From positions 23,349 through 56,202 of the forward strand of contig KN883821.1 in NCBI GenBank assembly GCA_000934455.1: 32,854 bases of DNA. The letters are read 5' to 3'. The notes beneath the pieces were generated by a model, which was not told the DNA's origin, ran no database searches, and was given only the letters and a program-made list of their open reading frames with translations. This DNA comes from Apostichopus parvimensis. Its lineage: Eukaryota > Echinodermata > Holothuroidea > Aspidochirotida > Stichopodidae. Positions 13,301-21,096 of the stretch are shown piece by piece. Each line of letters begins with the position of its first letter. The stretch's first letter is position 1. The translations under genes were made by a program, and so were the position numbers.

Positions 13301-15653
13301 ACTTTAATTTGATTGACTTTCAGTTTACGTTTTCAGTTGTTTGTCAGGTTGTCTATGTTTGCGCTTGCACCCGAGTCCTGGCTCGATGTAATAATTTAAA
13401 TTGTTAAAATCAGACCACATTTTCTCATGGTTTGAAGCAGAAGGATTATCTTGATGTAGAAATTCGGATGTGTAGAATGTAGAGCACAGGTGACATTTGT
13501 TGCCTATCAATGGAAACTGAAATTAACACTGGCGTTTGGTCCAAAGGTCAATGTGAGGTCAATGAAGGTCAGAAGCTGAAAACCTTGTAACTCATTACTC
13601 AAAATGGAGAATGTTTACATATGCCATAAATAGCAGTTGGCTTTAGTGTGATGAGTACAAGGTCCCTATTGTTTTTAGTTGGAGTCAAAATGTCAGCATC
13701 TTTTCAAAGAGGAGAATATTTACATATNNNNNNNNNNNNNNNNNNNNNNNNNNNNNNNNNNNNNNNNNNNNNNNNNNNNNNNNNNNNNNNNNNNNNNNNN
13801 NNNNNNNNNNNNNNNNNNNNNNNNNNNNNNNNNNNNNNNNNNNNNNNNNNNNNNNNNNNNNNNNNNNNNNNNNNNNNNNNNNNNNNNNNNNNNNNNNACA
13901 TATGCCATACTTGGCAGTTGGCTTTAGTGTGATGAGTACAAGGTCCCTATTGTTTTTAATTGGGGTCAAAATGTCAGCAGAGGTCAACATGTGACATTAA
14001 AGCCTTATCTGTGGAAAGTTAACTTTGGGAAGACTATGTATATAAGCATGTTAGCTTGTTATAATGATGTGCAACAAGTCAACAGTTAGCTAAAAAACCT
14101 GATAAATTGCTTTGTTCTGAATTTTAGTAACCAATCATGTTAACAAGTAGCCACAGTCTCTGCATATGTCAAGCTGTGTTAATAAATTACCCTTTGTAAT
14201 GTTGGAAGTAACCACTGGGTGGGCATCAATGTTTATTTTATTTTTATCGTCTATTAAAAAGTGACACACATCCTATTCACGAGAAGCTGTCAAATGCATC
14301 TACTATATATGCAAAGTTTTGAATTTTATTTTGCCTTTGATCAAGGATTGCAATAGTAGTAATTCACAGAGCTGATTAAGGAAATGAAAAAGGGGCTTTG
14401 ATTGTTGTCAAATCCAGTTTAGTGTGCCCATTGTCAGTTTAATCCTCTTTAAATCTCCTAATCAAATAACTGGACCAAGGTTAAGAGACAAACAAACAAC
14501 TGGGTAGGCTATATGATCTGGTGGATGAGCTTGAAAATAACTTACATTGTAACAAGTCTCTAAGTTTGGCTAACGTGTGGTATAATAATTTAATGATGTC
14601 TTTTTATGGGTTGTTTTTATATTTTTATTAAGAAATGTGTGATTTTGTATACTTTAGCAACTTGTACACTGGGTTTAGTCAATTTTGATGTGATGCAGAC
14701 ATTCCATAACAGTATATTTGGCCAAAAAAAAAATCAGAATTAAAATGTCTTTATTAATCAGTCATTATCTGAAGAGAAAGGGAATGAGCAATGCAGGGTT
14801 TGACTCAAGAGTAACCTACAGGAAACTCTGGAAAGCTTGACTGTTTTATTTTCGAGCAGGAGCCTCCTTTTTAGAAAAGATGGACAGTAGAGTAAGAAGG
14901 AAATAAGGAGAATGTTATGAAGGGACAAAGTCTAAATGTAATGTAATGTATTGTATATATGGAAATATATATGTAAATATATATGTAAATATATTCTTAA
15001 AAAGCGCATTACATGTAAAAACATCTCAACGCGTCGTACAACATATAAATTACAAGCAATGAAACAAAATTATCAAATTCAGTGAAAAATTAGAAAAGTT
15101 AAACTCTCTGATACAAGAATAAGAATACTATGTTAAATATTAATACATAAACAATTTTGATTAAAAACACTCTTCAAAGAGATGAGTCTTTAAAAAGTAA
15201 AAAAAGATCGTCCACTGAGGTAAGTAAATGTGAAAGCTTATTCCATAGTCGTGGTGCACAGGTCGAAAAGTACGCTCACCATATAAATTATTACATGAGC
15301 GTGGTTGATTGAGCCAGAATTCCCCGTCGGAGCTACTACGTAAACTACGACTAAAATACTCTAGGGAACGTAAATCGGTTTTTGTATACAGGAAACATAG
15401 TATTCAATAAGAGAATAGAAAGTCTGAGCCTTCCAAAATGTTACACAAAAATATGAACTCTAAATTATTCTCTGCCTTAGCCATTGATGATAATAATATT
15501 TGTTACTAGACTCACTGTCAAATGCATTCGTCATTCAGTCGTTTAGAACGCTCTTTTTTGTCTATTTGTTTTCATTTCAGCTATGGTATCGCCAGGTTCA
15601 ATGAATATTTTAAGAATAAGGAGAAGTTTTTTGCTCTTAAGTTGCCTGAATAA
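1272..15653 (+). CDS. ETNK: Ethanolamine kinase, 8 exons, complete (spliced)
   Basis: Phosphorylates ethanolamine with ATP to phosphoethanolamine, the committed step of the cytosolic CDP-ethanolamine (Kennedy) pathway. Coding exons are 1272-1391, 4054-4313, 4970-5110, 7031-7173, 9348-9431, 11217-11377, 13175-13248 and 15581-15653. All introns are GT-AG and the phases join without a break into 1056 nt (351 aa plus TAA), close to the length of shorter vertebrate ETNK isoforms. Residues 41-66 (FTDGISNKL...) match the nucleotide-binding start of the choline/ethanolamine kinase fold. The catalytic loop is FAHNDLLLANII (residues 205-216, H207/N208/D209, N214) and the metal-binding motif is FIDYEY (226-231, D228). 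The C-terminal part carries the family's HFFWGTWGLIQA stretch (306-317). The start is the first ATG of the exon-1 frame that leads into MATDYLKL. ETNK1 versus ETNK2 cannot be decided; a single ancestral gene is likely in an invertebrate. Confidence 0.95.
1392..2555 (+). other. ETNK intron 1, first part: nothing recognised
   Basis: AT-rich sequence with no repeat match, no hairpin of note and no coding remnant that I can see. The remainder of the intron (to 4053) holds the MITE, hAT fragment, SINE and retroposon tail listed separately. Confidence 0.6.
2560..2712 (+). mobile_element. TTAA-type MITE, copy 2 (3' truncated)
   Basis: Begins AGGGTGTGAAGACTCGCGC after TTGA (a changed TTAA) and matches copies 1 and 3 up to the TACAGTCA motif. 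There it meets the CAGTGGCGG end of a hAT element at 2714. The missing right half is not found between 2713 and exon 2. Confidence 0.75.
2714..3212 (+). mobile_element. Degenerate hAT transposon fragment (C-terminal transposase)
   Basis: Starts with the hAT-like terminus CAGTGGCGGACTGGCC. About 2918-3060 encodes YKLLVTLPVPQVACERSFSS and LKRLKNRLKKYN, the hAT C-terminal dimerisation region. One frameshift later the match resumes as EHLEAFMLMSVEKKRILAKL. Most of the transposase and the right terminus are missing. This is a dead DNA transposon. Confidence 0.75.
3402..3630 (-). mobile_element. tRNA-derived SINE (family A)
   Basis: Read on the minus strand, the head from about 3630 holds an A box TGGTCAAGTGG (3621-3611) and a B box GGTTCGAGCCC (3577-3567), the RNA polymerase III promoter of tRNA-type SINEs. 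It is followed by a body with CTTGGGCAAGGTGCTTTATC, a motif shared by several metazoan SINE central domains. Too divergent to be a working tRNA gene. Confidence 0.75.
3839..3860. other. Perfect 8-bp hairpin AGACGTCA/TGACGTCT
   Basis: Arms 3839-3846 and 3853-3860 are exact reverse complements around the loop CATTGC. It sits about 120 bases before an AATAAATGAATGAATAATG tail (3980-3999), so the two may belong to the 3' end of one retroposon. Confidence 0.5.
3960..4003 (+). mobile_element. Probable retroposon 3' tail (TGAA repeats)
   Basis: ATAAAACAAAATAAATGAAT followed by further GAAT units resembles the TGAA-repeat tails of L2-clade LINEs and their SINEs. No coding remnant is attached, so the family is a guess. 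Confidence 0.35.
4054..4313 (+). CDS. ETNK: ETNK exon 2 (residues 41-126, ATP-binding lobe)
   Basis: Acceptor TTTCATGTACCCAG, donor CC|GTAAGT. Encodes VFTDGISNKLIGAYL and VLVRIFGRKTELIINRE, the N-terminal lobe of the choline/ethanolamine kinase fold. It is the longest exon of the gene. Confidence 0.95.
4345..4420 (+). mobile_element. LINE ORF2 C-terminal remnant
   Basis: LTTFKSKLKTYLFRQYNC is encoded at about 4350-4403, matching the 'FK..LKThLF' end of L2/CR1-type LINE reverse-transcriptase proteins. It lies about 35 bases after the exon 2 donor of ETNK. Confidence 0.5.
4761..4797. repeat. (ATT)n microsatellite
   Basis: TAATAATTATTATTATTATT and following ATT units; low-complexity, in ETNK intron 2. 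Confidence 0.85.
4970..5110 (+). CDS. ETNK: ETNK exon 3 (residues 127-173)
   Basis: Acceptor TTGAAATAG, donor AG|GTGAGG. Encodes IIAKETARLHTLKP, which matches the family's 'IA..MA.iHt' helix, and then an acidic/basic linker ending in KEKNER. Confidence 0.92.
5811..6520 (+). repeat. Diverged copies of an AGGTCA-rich intronic repeat
   Basis: Three diverged segments (about 5811-5940, 6257-6360, 6393-6510) share the order ACTTCATACTTGGTATGT, GAGTACAAGAA, CCTATTGAAATTGG, AGGTCAAAGGTCA, AAAGTCTG. The same family surrounds the assembly gap at 13540-14010. A separate inverted-repeat element at 5977-6230 sits between the first and second segments. Confidence 0.55.
5977..6230. mobile_element. Probable MITE with about 31-bp terminal inverted repeats
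   Basis: GTACCGCACACTGAGTGTTT (5977-6007 in full) is the reverse complement of 6200-6230 with about three mismatches. Weaker complementarity extends roughly 15 bases further outward on each side. The interior has no coding capacity. No clear target duplication was found. Confidence 0.55.
6761..6958 (-). mobile_element. SINE family B, 5'-truncated copy
   Basis: On the minus strand it carries the body of the SINE at 30726-30972, the TCCTGC/GCAGGA hairpin (6814-6827) and the ACATACAC-type tail. The tRNA-like head is absent. It ends about 70 bases before ETNK exon 4. Confidence 0.7.
7031..7173 (+). CDS. ETNK: ETNK exon 4 (residues 174-221, catalytic loop)
   Basis: Acceptor ATTTGACAG, donor A|GTAAAT. 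Carries the HND catalytic motif in VVFAHNDLLLANII. The exon starts about 70 bases after a truncated SINE. Confidence 0.95.
7340..7815 (+). repeat. 24-bp minisatellite, degenerate toward both ends
   Basis: The core unit GTGTTAGTAGGGTCAGCTCC plus CTAT recurs about five times in 7505-7620, with more diverged units (GGTCAGTGTCC..., GATCAGTTCCC..., AAGGTCACAGCCC...) on both sides. Because 24 is a multiple of three it leaves an open frame of 8-residue repeats (7460-7801). No start context or family match supports that as a gene. Related units recur at 9975-10025. Confidence 0.75.
8104..9247 (+). repeat. 37-bp minisatellite, about 29 units plus short variants
   Basis: The typical unit reads ATAGGTTCATAGTGTATGCG then CACATATTGGTCAATAA. 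I count 29 AGGTT-bearing units and four short units (near 8531, 8628, 8984 and 9042) that lack the AGGTTCATAGTGT part. A composite of a CACATAGTGGCCAATAACT unit and a shortened TATTTTGGTCAATAACT unit occurs twice (about 8310-8365 and 8447-8504), so a higher-order step was duplicated. Lies in ETNK intron 4, ending about 100 bases before exon 5. Confidence 0.92.
9348..9431 (+). CDS. ETNK: ETNK exon 5 (residues 222-249, DYEY motif)
   Basis: Acceptor with a strong pyrimidine tract (CTTCTTTCTTTCCGCAG), donor G|GTGAGC. Encodes KVYFIDYEYANYNFQAFEIG and NHFDEYC, including the metal-binding Asp of the family. It lies about 100 bases after the 37-bp minisatellite. Confidence 0.95.
9925..9963 (+). repeat. 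(GT)n microsatellite followed by a G-run
   Basis: About twelve GT units run into a stretch of nine G and more G-rich bases. Simple repeat in ETNK intron 5. Confidence 0.85.
9972..10028 (+). repeat. Outlying units of the 24-bp minisatellite family
   Basis: GAGGATCAGTTCTCAATCCT and TTACTTGGGTCAGTTTCAAT repeat the pattern of the degenerate units at 7380-7740, about 2 kb away and in the next intron. Confidence 0.5.
10029..10270 (+). mobile_element. Unclassified retroposon-like fragment
   Basis: Contains GGCGGATGGGGACGTTAAAT, GGCGGTCC, then AATGGGAGTCACGCCC, an arrangement that I recall as recurring in SINE/LINE 3' domains of marine invertebrates. No pol III boxes or coding remnant are seen, so the assignment is tentative. 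Confidence 0.35.
10707..11016. mobile_element. hAT-type MITE with perfect 8-bp target duplication
   Basis: 310 bp with termini CATAGGCGTAGGAG and, as the reverse complement of the right end, CATAGGTGTAGGAG (one mismatch in 14). It is flanked by CTTGCAGT at 10699-10706 and 11017-11024. An 8-bp duplication is the signature of hAT transposases. No coding capacity. Confidence 0.85.
11217..11377 (+). CDS. ETNK: ETNK exon 6 (residues 250-303)
   Basis: Acceptor GATAAATAG, donor TTA|GTGAGT. Encodes VDEVDYNLYPEKEHQLKWIR and a helical stretch ending in LYVLANKFSL, which corresponds to the 'YP....q..fl..YL' region of the family. Confidence 0.95.
11378..13174 (+). other. ETNK intron 6: no feature beyond a short tandem repeat
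   Basis: Ordinary AT-rich intron. Apart from the 14-bp repeat near 11866, no mobile element or RNA gene was recognised. Confidence 0.55.
11866..11903 (+). repeat. Short tandem repeat, 14-bp unit
   Basis: TGGGGTTGCTCATC is repeated twice, followed by a partial third unit (TGGGGTTCAACTCC). Confidence 0.7.
13175..13248 (+). CDS. ETNK: ETNK exon 7 (residues 304-327)
   Basis: Acceptor ATGCTACCTTACAG, donor GA|GTGAGT. Encodes AAHFFWGTWGLIQAHNSTID, the conserved 'HlfWglWaliQa' segment of ethanolamine/choline kinases. Confidence 0.95.
13540..14010 (+). repeat. AGGTCA-rich tandem repeat interrupted by the assembly gap
   Basis: Matching segments lie on both sides of the gap: ACATATGCCATA, GCAGTTGGCTTTAGTGTGAT, GAGTACAAGGTCCCTATTGT, GTCAAAATGTCAGCA. 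The right copy repeats the left one almost exactly, so the gap is inside a tandem array of a unit of roughly 100-180 bp. The same family occurs in intron 3. Confidence 0.65.
13728..13897. other. Assembly gap (170 N)
   Basis: A run of N within ETNK intron 7. Translated frames across it have no meaning. Its true size is uncertain because it sits in a tandem repeat. Confidence 0.98.
14011..14934 (+). other. ETNK intron 7, middle: nothing recognised
   Basis: AT-rich sequence between the gap-bearing repeat and the LINE fragment, with no identifiable element. Confidence 0.55.
14935..15480 (-). mobile_element. LINE 3' fragment with decayed reverse-transcriptase C-terminus
   Basis: On the minus strand, from about 15400 down to 15170, pieces LEYFSRSLRSSSDGEFW, STCAPRLWNKLSHLLTSVDD and the FK.HLFEE-like end are spread over different frames, so at least two frameshifts separate them. 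This matches the 'yGeRsFs.aaPrLWN.LP...FK..LKThLF' end of L2/CR1-group LINEs. The 3' flank ends in TACAT repeats (about 14937-14950). Confidence 0.6.
15581..15653 (+). CDS. ETNK: ETNK exon 8 (residues 328-351 and stop)
   Basis: Acceptor TTTCATTTCAG. Encodes YGIARFNEYFKNKEKFFALK and LPE, then TAA at 15651-15653. Only 37 bases separate the stop from four tandem hairpin repeats (separate entry). Confidence 0.95.
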
Positions 15654-15690
15654 TCGGCCGTGTGTGGTACCTCCATCTACGGAACTGTAC

Positions 15691-15795
15691 TTACTGACAC
15701 GTTCAGTAACGTGAGTACTTACTGACACGTTCAGTTACGTAGGTATTACTGACACGATCAGTGAAGTAGGCATTACTGACACGTTCAGTGACGTA
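15691..15795 (+). repeat. Four tandem 27-28-bp hairpin units in the ETNK 3' UTR
   Basis: ACTGA/TCAGT arms recur with ACTGA at 15693, 15721, 15748 and 15775 (steps 28, 27, 27). The five-base loop is CACGT in three units and CACGA in the third. In the first unit the stem is a perfect 7 bp (TTACTGA/TCAGTAA, 15691-15709). The block begins 37 bases after the stop codon, so it would be transcribed in the 3' UTR. The stem bases are identical in all four units. A regulatory RNA role is inference; it may simply be a short minisatellite. Confidence 0.7.
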
Positions 15796-16087
15796 CGGTT
15801 TGCTTTACCAGATTTATTCATCAACCCCAGTGTGATCCTGTTTGTTCTATTCATTCAAAAGTCATTATCTTGAAAAATTATGAAAAAACAAAATATGCTG
15901 CAAAACAATTTTTTCCTAATCTGCATTTTATACTACTCATTTCTTTGTCCATCACTGTAACTAAGATTCAGCAGTTTTCACAACAGTTTTGGATGTTGTA
16001 ATTTAAGTTAATATTAGAAATATAGAGGTTTGGTTAAGGAAAGTCACAGAATGCTGCATTTTGAGTCGGGTTGTAACTCGACTCGGT

Positions 16088-16117
16088 GGGGTTGTGGGGT
16101 GGGGGGTGGGGGTGGGG
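16088..16117 (+). other. G-quadruplex-capable G-run cluster
   Basis: Five runs of at least four G (16088-16091, 16096-16099, 16101-16106, 16108-16112, 16114-16117) are separated by 1-4 bases, which meets the usual G4 pattern on the plus strand. It lies downstream of the ETNK stop and upstream of a candidate poly(A) signal, so it may be within the 3' UTR. Confidence 0.6.
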
Positions 16118-16195
16118 TTGTAATGTTGGCCTGATCGAGACTGGTGATATTTACAGATGATTTGGATGCATTCTCTGCAAAGAGTGATTTGGTTA

Positions 16196-16201
16196 AATAA
16201 A
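16196..16201 (+). promoter_or_regulatory. Candidate ETNK poly(A) signal AATAAA
   Basis: AATAAA lies about 540 bases after the ETNK stop codon. Similar hexamers occur elsewhere in this AT-rich sequence, so this is only a candidate. Confidence 0.3.
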
Positions 16202-18747
16202 ACAATTGATTCCTGCTCATTACTTGCCAAGTTATTAATTATTTAAATCCTGTACAGAAAATTATGTGTCCCACGAAATTAAAGAGTCGGTTTTGTTTCA
16301 TTTGCAAACCAATTGATCATTCCTTTTCATTTATGATTTTGAAGGGTTGAAGTATTGATTTGTGATGTTTTCATAGACTGGGTCTTTCCTTTAACTACTT
16401 TAAAATATGGTTTTCATCAGAGTGTAGCAAATTTAGTTTAAAATAATAAAACTTGACGGGGTGAGTTGAGTCATGACAGTAATTTTAATTTAAGAGAAAA
16501 ATAATCAAATGAAAATCGACTTCATACCTTGTTCCATATAGTCTCAAAGGAGACAGTGGGTGGAACAACCCACAACATAGTATTCAAAGTACTACAGGGA
16601 GATTTGCTCACTCAGGGCGGCTGCGCTCGGCAGTTCTGAATGTCGCCAAGCACAAACAGTATTAAACATTTCCACCTGGCAATTCTTGTTTGGTGATTAA
16701 TTTAACAAATTTTACCATTACTAAAATATGGGTGATTACTTGGCACAGAAGTTAGTGCCAGAATAGGATAAAGATAGCACCATTTGCAGTCTAAGCATAC
16801 TTCAATTTGCACAAATTTGACAATGGGGAGGGGAACCCCCACCCCTGATACCCCTGCTCCCCCTGCTCCAGGACTTGAATCCCACTTCCGCACAAATCTG
16901 TTTGGCACTCAAATATTCCTGAGCACACCCAGAGCAAAGAAACGGCAACATGTTTCTCTTGTTCATTTCCTTTATTCTGCAGCTTGAGTCAAGTTCACAA
17001 AATGTTCTACACTCTTTCCATATTCACCTTTGAGATTCAAGAAATCATGTTGAATGCTTTGAAGCTGAATATTATGAAAATTTATTTGAAATATCACAAT
17101 CTTGTCCACCATTCAGGAATCACAAAGTTCTTTCTTTCTGCTTTTGACAGTCATGATGTACAACATAAGTAAAAGAAAATTTAAAAAAATAATACAAATA
17201 TCAATATGAAAACAACCAAGAATACAATGTGTATAAGGACCAATTAGTTAGCATTAATGTTCCTTGACCTTTCACACTCTGCAGTAAATGTATGTATCTA
17301 CTATTAAACAAGGAGCTGCATTCGAGTTTCTCTGTTTTGCTTCCCAGATGGAAGATTCTTAGCAGGTTGGAAGAATGCTCAGCAATGTTATTCTCCCAAA
17401 TTAATGTTGTTTTGTGGGAATGTGGTGGACAGAACTTAATTGCAAGGACTACAGTATGTAAAATTCAGCTTTAAAAGGTAATAGCTGATATTGTATCATC
17501 AAAGTCTCAGGATTTATGCTCTCCAGATATCTGTAGATTTCACTTCAGTCATCCACCTATAAAAAGAGCATTCAGCTCAAATGCTTTATGGTTTATCTTA
17601 TTATTGTTAATATTATTTATCTGAAATTTTTCTGCATCTCTATGTCAAAACCTGTACGACAAAGATATGAATTTTTCAAATTTGGTAGGTTTCGGTGAAC
17701 GCATCGGGCAATATCAGAATCATTGATCTCATGACGATTGAGCTGCAAATTGTATTTGGTTCACTTTATAACATTTAGTTGACTAATATCCATAAAGGAA
17801 AAAGCTATTACCAAAAACAAAGAATTACATTTTGATGAAATTCTATATGCAAAGACCAATGACAACTAAAGGAAACATTCCAAAGGTTTCAAATTTAAAG
17901 GTTAAATCATCAAGAGTATGATAATGGGAGAGTAAAGCATTTGAGAACATCAGCTTTGATGACGTTACAGAACACCCACTGTGATCTACTCCCTAGAGGA
18001 ATCTAGGGCATCGCCAGTCTTAAAATAAAAAATCAACTTTACATTCCATCAAATGATCAACTGTATCTCCAGTGAGTGACAAGACAATTTGAGATGTGTT
18101 TTCAAGTCTTACGGTGTGGAATATTTTTACACTTTAGGATAAATTGTTGAATTTTCTGCTACTGGACTATCTCTTTAACACCTTAAAGGTGTTAAAAATG
18201 TAACAACCAAATAAAAATCTGTTTGACACAAGTTCAATCAAGACCAATCAACTTCAGAGATGTTGTTATTTCAAAAACAAGGCCGATTTTGCCAGGTTGA
18301 TTAGAGCACATCCTTCTTTTGAATTTAGTCAAGAAATCAAGTTTCCTCTCGCCTGTCCTTTTGACAATACAGCATTTAAAGTAACATGCAAGATATGTTC
18401 AAGCAAATTCAGGAATCATTGCAAAGAGGCTAATTTACAACATTGGGCATTACAAAAATCATATTTGATGTATTGAAAGGGTATATTTTGCCAAATAAGT
18501 GGAATACACTACTCAGGAATACTGTTACAATAGTTCATGTTGTGTTAATTTGTGTAGGGCAAAGAGGAAATTAATTTATAGCTGGCTTTATTCTCTCAAA
18601 CTTGTATTCACAAACAGGACCTGTGAGGAGTTAATAAAATCAGTCATTTTTGTTATGAAATCTTATATCACATGCAGGTGTAGACCATTGGTAATTTGTT
18701 GTTACAATCTTGTAGTTAATTTTAAATAGGTTTTAAAAAAAAAAACG
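16202..18747. other. Intergenic stretch between convergent genes, part 1
   Basis: AT-rich. Several frames of 60-76 codons exist (for example 17292-17474 and 18499-18729) but show no family likeness, splice structure or codon signal. Only the palindrome at 18174 stands out. Confidence 0.55.
18174..18196. other. 23-bp near-perfect palindrome
   Basis: TTTAACACCTT (18174-18184), a central A, then AAGGTGTTAAA (18186-18196). The arms are exact reverse complements of 11 bases. No flanking repeat or gene explains it. Confidence 0.6.
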
Positions 18748-18985
18748 TACAGACCTCTTCGTCAAGCACTTCGTTCGTCCAGTAAAAACCTACTCCAGGA
18801 TAGTGTTTCAAGGAATCCGTGGGGCCAGAGATCCTTCTCCTGTGCAGCCGCAAAAGTGTGGAATAACTTAACCTCAATCAGTTCCAAATTTCATTTATGT
18901 AACCTTTTCTGCTGTTCCTGCAAAGCGCCATGAGCACCTTCGGGCGGATACCGGCGCTATACAAAGTGTCCATTATTATATTAGG
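18748..18985 (+). mobile_element. L2/CR1-like LINE 3' fragment
   Basis: Encodes LRQALRSSSKNLLQ, then WGQRSFSCAAAKVWNNLTSI, the C-terminal reverse-transcriptase-protein motif of L2/CR1-type LINEs. It ends in GGCGCTATACAAAGTGTCC and ATTATTAT, a typical L2-like 3' end. Truncated at its 5' side. Confidence 0.7.
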
Positions 18986-20400
18986 GTTGCATTTGGTAAA
19001 CGTATGTGTAATTTTTTAATGTCATTTTTCTCTTCATTTTATCGAAGGCCAGTATGTTTGATGGCCAGGTGGTGTGGGCAACTGAATTTCTCATTTGACA
19101 ACCGAACCATCCTTTTGTTTTTTCAAAGGAGAACCAGGACAACTACATTAAAACTGTATGTGTATGAAACATGAATTAAAGAAACCAACCTACTGTACAC
19201 TGTTGTAGCAACAATATATGGCAATTCTGTAACGGTCATGAAAATGTCACTAAAATTTCAAAACAGGCCGTACAAGCCCTAGTGCCAAGATCTGTACTGT
19301 TTACGTGTTACACAATAGCATGGAAGCCCCTCACAAGCATTGGAACACGCCATATGAACTTGTGTGCAGATGCGCTGGGTTATTGACTCATTAAAGGTCC
19401 CACTTGTGCAGTTAGTCCCAAAGAGACAACCTGCTTTAGGAAGCACAAGTTGAGGTGTTTAAAACATTTAGTTTGACCTGAAACTTTGGAAACATGTTTC
19501 AAAAGACCTAATCTTAATTACGAATGAAATTGTAAAAACTGCCAGTGGTACTACTTATGGTACTGTTATGATCTTCAGTTGTAGACCGCAGCTCGTCAAG
19601 ATTTGTACAGTGAGGTGGATCTGATATGACAACACCCCGGGAGAGCCCCATTGGTAAACAATACTAGCGCTTTAAAAAAAAATTACTGGCTAGATTCACC
19701 TACTCACTGGCGTTTGTGAGAGCAGTCCAGTAAAGTGAAATATATTTTCTAATTGTACCATTAATAATCAGAAATAAAGGGCTTTGTGTGGGATTCAGAA
19801 ATCATGCCATGTTTGTGTTATAATGTGTTTTATGTTTTTCATGTCTACAGGCAAAATATTACAAGTGCCTTTTCTTCTTCCTCTTCTGACAAAGAGCAAA
19901 ATCCACTGGCATTTAGACAGTATTGAACTAGCCTGAATTTTGAGGCCTGCAGTGTACTTAGCCAATTACCAGAGGCCTGTACTGTGACAGCAATATAAGA
20001 TAGTTTGTATCATGCATGTAGAACATGGCCCTAACTGTACATGCTGGGAAATTGAATAAGTTTGAGTGACTAACCACCATCGTCAGTTACTTTTAAGTTT
20101 AGCAGTGGAGAAATGATTTGCCTCCTCATTCATATAAACATTATTCCCAATTTATATCAATATACTATTATATATTTGTATGATCTGTGTGACAGATTTA
20201 ATCTACGCCATTTTTTTTAATTCTTTGTCCTAGTATATCTTCATAATTATAACTTGTATTTTATAGTAAATGGGTATCAGTGTAGAGTAACTACAGATAT
20301 ACCGTTCAAAAATGTAATCAACACTAGTTACTGTATTTAGTTCAGCTCACATATAAGCAGGAGAGCTTCTAATTGATGGATAAATTATAATTGAGATTGA

Positions 20401-20500
20401 AGTAGGTCTGTTAGTCATAAAGTAGGTCTGTGAGTCATAAAGGTGGTCAGTGAGTTGCAAAGTAAGTTTGTCAAATGTAAAGTAAGTCTGTCAGTCAGTC
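20401..20500 (+). repeat. Five 20-bp tandem units
   Basis: AGTAGGTCTGTTAGTCATAA and four successively more diverged units follow in exact 20-base steps (20401, 20421, 20441, 20461, 20481). Confidence 0.8.
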
Positions 20501-20842
20501 AAGATAGATCTACAAGCTGTCAAACAGTAAATAATCTATTCAAGCATTTCAACAGGGTAAAGAAACTTTTTCTTCTTTTTTTGACTGGGAGATTTTTTTT
20601 TCTTACAATTTGAAATGTTTTTTATCTTTTAATTTAAAGAATACTTCTATGAAACTAACGTTTGCAGTAAATTTTGTAAATGTTGCTATGATTTTCTCAT
20701 TGATCATTTTTTAACAGATCTATAGAATCAAAGTGTGAAATATTAACATTCTGAATTATAAATTGTAATGTTGCAAGTTTGAAGAGGCAGAGATTTTTAG
20801 TTGGGTAAATTTCAAACTAATTTGTCTAGTGAATATATACAG

Positions 20843-21096
20843 CAGGGGTGGATCCAGGATTTTAAAGGGGTGGGGCCCTGAGGTAATTAAAGTCAACTCC
20901 CATGAAGGTGATCTGAGTTCATCCCCCACCCGTCCCCTCCACAGAAAATTAAAATTTTGACGTGAAATTGTGCACTCTGAGAGAGTTAGGTAAACATGCA
21001 AAGGTTGTGCTAATAACTACTGTGAATGTGGGATTCAAAAGGGGGGAGGAGGGGGGTGTTCCTTCTTTCCCCAACCCCTCTGAATCTGCTTCTTTG
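20843..21096. mobile_element. Possible old hAT-type MITE
   Basis: The left end CAGGGGTGGATCCAGG matches a common hAT terminus. The right end is, as the reverse complement, CAAAGAAGCAGATTCAG, a possible decayed counterpart. No target duplication is visible. Confidence 0.35.

Noticed and set aside
13648-13990. Long open frames across the N run
   Set aside because: They exist only because N is read through; no coding evidence on either side.
16702-16987. Overlapping frames on both strands around a C-rich tract
   Set aside because: Opposite-strand frames mirror each other over low-complexity sequence and match nothing.
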